From Bacteroidota bacterium (GTDB lineage Bacteria; Bacteroidota; Bacteroidia; Flavobacteriales; Flavobacteriaceae), in the NCBI GenBank assembly GCA_020161455.1, contig JAIUNZ010000005.1, forward strand, positions 1-64,000: 64,000 bases of DNA, given 5' to 3'. How positions within the stretch are numbered: position 1 is the stretch's first letter; each line of letters starts with the position of its first letter. The position numbers and the translations under genes were made by a program. Of the stretch, positions 62,520 to 64,000 are shown piece by piece. The notes under the pieces were generated by a model. It worked only from the letters and a program-made list of their open reading frames with translations, had not been told where the DNA came from and did no database searches.

Positions 62520-63761
62520 TTAGTCTTCAAACTCTTCTTTCAATATTTTTATTACTTCTAAAATAGTTTCTTCTTCTAAATCCGTTCTGCGAACCAAGTC
62601 ATCTACATTTTGACTAAGAATACTTTTGGCAGTATCTAAACCAATTTTTGCAAACTCGTCTATTATCCATCCATCAATTTCATCGCTGAATTCTGATAAC
62701 TCAACATCATCATTCTCCATTTCGCTTCCTTCTCGGATAACGTCAAGTTCATAACCAGTTAGCTGTCCAGCCAAACGAATATTATGACCACCTCTACCAA
62801 TTGCTTTAGAAACTTCATCTAACTTTAAGAACACTTCTGCTCTTTTAGTTTCTTCATTAATTTTCACAGAAGATACTTTTGCTGGACTTAATGCTCTAGT
62901 AATATACAATTGAATATTTGCTGTATAATTAATTACGTCGATATTTTCGTTTCCTAATTCACGAACTATTCCATGAATACGAGAACCTTTCATCCCAACA
63001 CAAGCACCAACTGGATCGATTCTGTCATCATACGAATCTACAGCAACTTTTGCTTTTTCTCCAGGAATTCTTACTACATTTTTAATGTTTATCAAACCAT
63101 CAAACACTTCTGGAATTTCTTGTTCAAATAATTTTTCCAAAAATTTATCTGCCGTTCTTGACATGATGATTTGAGGCTTATTGCCTTTTAGTTCAACATT
63201 TTCAATAATTCCCCTAACGTTGTCACCTTTGCGGAAAAAATCAGACGGAATTTGTTTTTCTTTTGGCAAAACAATTTCATTTCCTTCGTCATCTACCAAA
63301 ATTACAACTCTTGGACGAACATGGTGCACTTCGGCAGTATATATTTCTCCTATTAAATCTTTAAATTGTTTGTAAAGATTAGTGCTATCATGCTCGTGGA
63401 TTTTGGAAATTAAATTTTGACGCAATGCCAAAATAGATCTTCTTCCTAAATCAATAAGTTTTACTTCTTCTGATACTTCTTCACCAATTTCAAAATCGGG
63501 TTCGATTTTTCTTGCTTCAGTCAATGTAATTTCTTCATTTTCTAAATCCAAATCATCATCCGCCACAACGATTCTTCTTCTCCAAATTTCCATATCACCT
63601 TTATCTGGATTGATAATGATGTCAAAATTATCATCTGAACCGTATTTCTTTTTTAAAGCGTTTCTAAAAACATCTTCCAAAATCGCCATCAGCGTCACTC
63701 TATCAATCAGTTTGTCGTCTTTAAACTCTGAAAACGAATCGATTAATGCAATATTCTCCAT
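62520..63761 (-). CDS. nusA: Transcription termination/antitermination factor NusA
   Basis: 413 residues. N-terminal RNA-polymerase-binding domain (SFSEFKDDKLIDRVTLMAIL), S1 domain (about 135-200), two KH domains (DPVGACVGMKGSRIHGIVRE, EVSKAIGRGGHNIRLAGQLT) and a C-terminal acidic helical tail. NusA binds RNA polymerase and nascent RNA, affecting pausing and termination. rimP lies 13 bases upstream. Confidence 0.97.
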   Translation of the reverse strand: MENIALIDSFSEFKDDKLIDRVTLMAILEDVFRNALKKKYGSDDNFDIIINPDKGDMEIWRRRIVVADDDLDLENEEITLTEARKIEPDFEIGEEVSEEVKLIDLGRRSILALRQNLISKIHEHDSTNLYKQFKDLIGEIYTAEVHHVRPRVVILVDDEGNEIVLPKEKQIPSDFFRKGDNVRGIIENVELKGNKPQIIMSRTADKFLEKLFEQEIPEVFDGLINIKNVVRIPGEKAKVAVDSYDDRIDPVGACVGMKGSRIHGIVRELGNENIDVINYTANIQLYITRALSPAKVSSVKINEETKRAEVFLKLDEVSKAIGRGGHNIRLAGQLTGYELDVIREGSEMENDDVELSEFSDEIDGWIIDEFAKIGLDTAKSILSQNVDDLVRRTDLEEETILEVIKILKEEFED

Positions 63762-63774
63762 GCCTAATTTTTAA

Positions 63775-64000
63775 TTAAAATATTATTGTAACAATTGCTT
63801 CTTTTATATCTGAATAAGAAATTTTCCTGTTGTTTTGAACAGTTTCTTTTCCTTTACCTATTTTTTTTGGTTCTCTTGAAAACCAAGACAACGTTATGAA
63901 ATCATCATTTACATCTTCTAATTTTGCTTCCAACGTTTCATTAGCTAGTGTTTTAACCTTTAATGTTCTACCAATATTTTTTTTGTATTGTCTAAAACTT
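63775..64000 (-). CDS. rimP: Ribosome maturation factor RimP, C-terminal part (partial)
   Basis: The frame enters from the right edge and ends at a TAA at 63775-63777, about 75 codons. It reads [18 protein letters not shown] ... [15 protein letters not shown], the C-terminal SH3-like domain of RimP, and leads directly into nusA. RimP assists 30S subunit maturation. The N-terminal domain lies outside the window. Confidence 0.93.
   Translation of the reverse strand, partial: SFRQYKKNIGRTLKVKTLANETLEAKLEDVNDDFITLSWFSREPKKIGKGKETVQNNRKISYSDIKEAIVTIIF

Overview
The window looks like a chromosomal segment of a Flavobacterium-type bacterium (Bacteroidota, Flavobacteriaceae). The DNA is AT-rich. Promoter-like sites follow the Bacteroidota pattern (TTG about 20 bases before TAnnTTTG). 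Several predicted exported proteins end in a type IX secretion (T9SS) type A sorting domain. The gliding/T9SS genes sprA and remB are present, and the respiratory chain uses alternative complex III (ActA-F).

Layout. 1-1754: 5' part of a large secreted choice-of-anchor-L protein that runs off the left edge. 1877-4501: an Nfu Fe-S scaffold, a dodecin, an amphipathic helical protein and an MscS channel. 4507-7796 (minus): an envelope operon of outer-membrane factor, periplasmic adaptor and TsaB. 7952-9322: a DUF4403 lipoprotein. 9449-14685 (minus): heme O synthase, two oxidase subunit III genes, subunit IV, a cysteine-free SCO-like protein, SCO, DUF420 and a small CxxC membrane protein. 15185-27197: two TPR-membrane-HTH regulators bracket three secreted proteins (two with RCC1 repeats, one split by a frameshift).

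27.3-31.75 kb is an accessory island of gene debris: a truncated XRE regulator, two hypothetical genes beside the orphan C-terminal tip of a probable polymorphic toxin, two small envelope proteins, two identical 694-bp RAYT transposase elements with perfect terminal inverted repeats, and two copies of a ~195-bp direct repeat. 32008-42275 returns to core genes: remB, vanZ-like, gcvH and sprA. Next come ruvA, maeB, queG and ruvB. 47609-58961 is one long minus-strand operon, actABCDEF-coxB-coxA, the quinol:cytochrome c oxidoreductase and its terminal oxidase, driven by a good promoter at 59049-59077. After a SPOR protein the window ends with infB, nusA and the 3' end of rimP.

The respiratory genes form two blocks that probably work together: ActA-F oxidises quinol and reduces cytochrome c, CoxA/CoxB plus the distant CoxC-type and subunit IV genes make the oxidase, and SCO, CyoE and DUF420 help assemble it. 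SprA and RemB belong to the export and gliding machinery that would handle the T9SS-tagged proteins.

The most unusual non-genic signal is a degenerate 21-bp tandem repeat family found at four intergenic sites (9.33, 14.77, 22.60 and 27.31 kb). The largest array holds 16 units in strict register with an internal 105-bp higher-order duplication. I found no tRNA, rRNA, CRISPR array or riboswitch.
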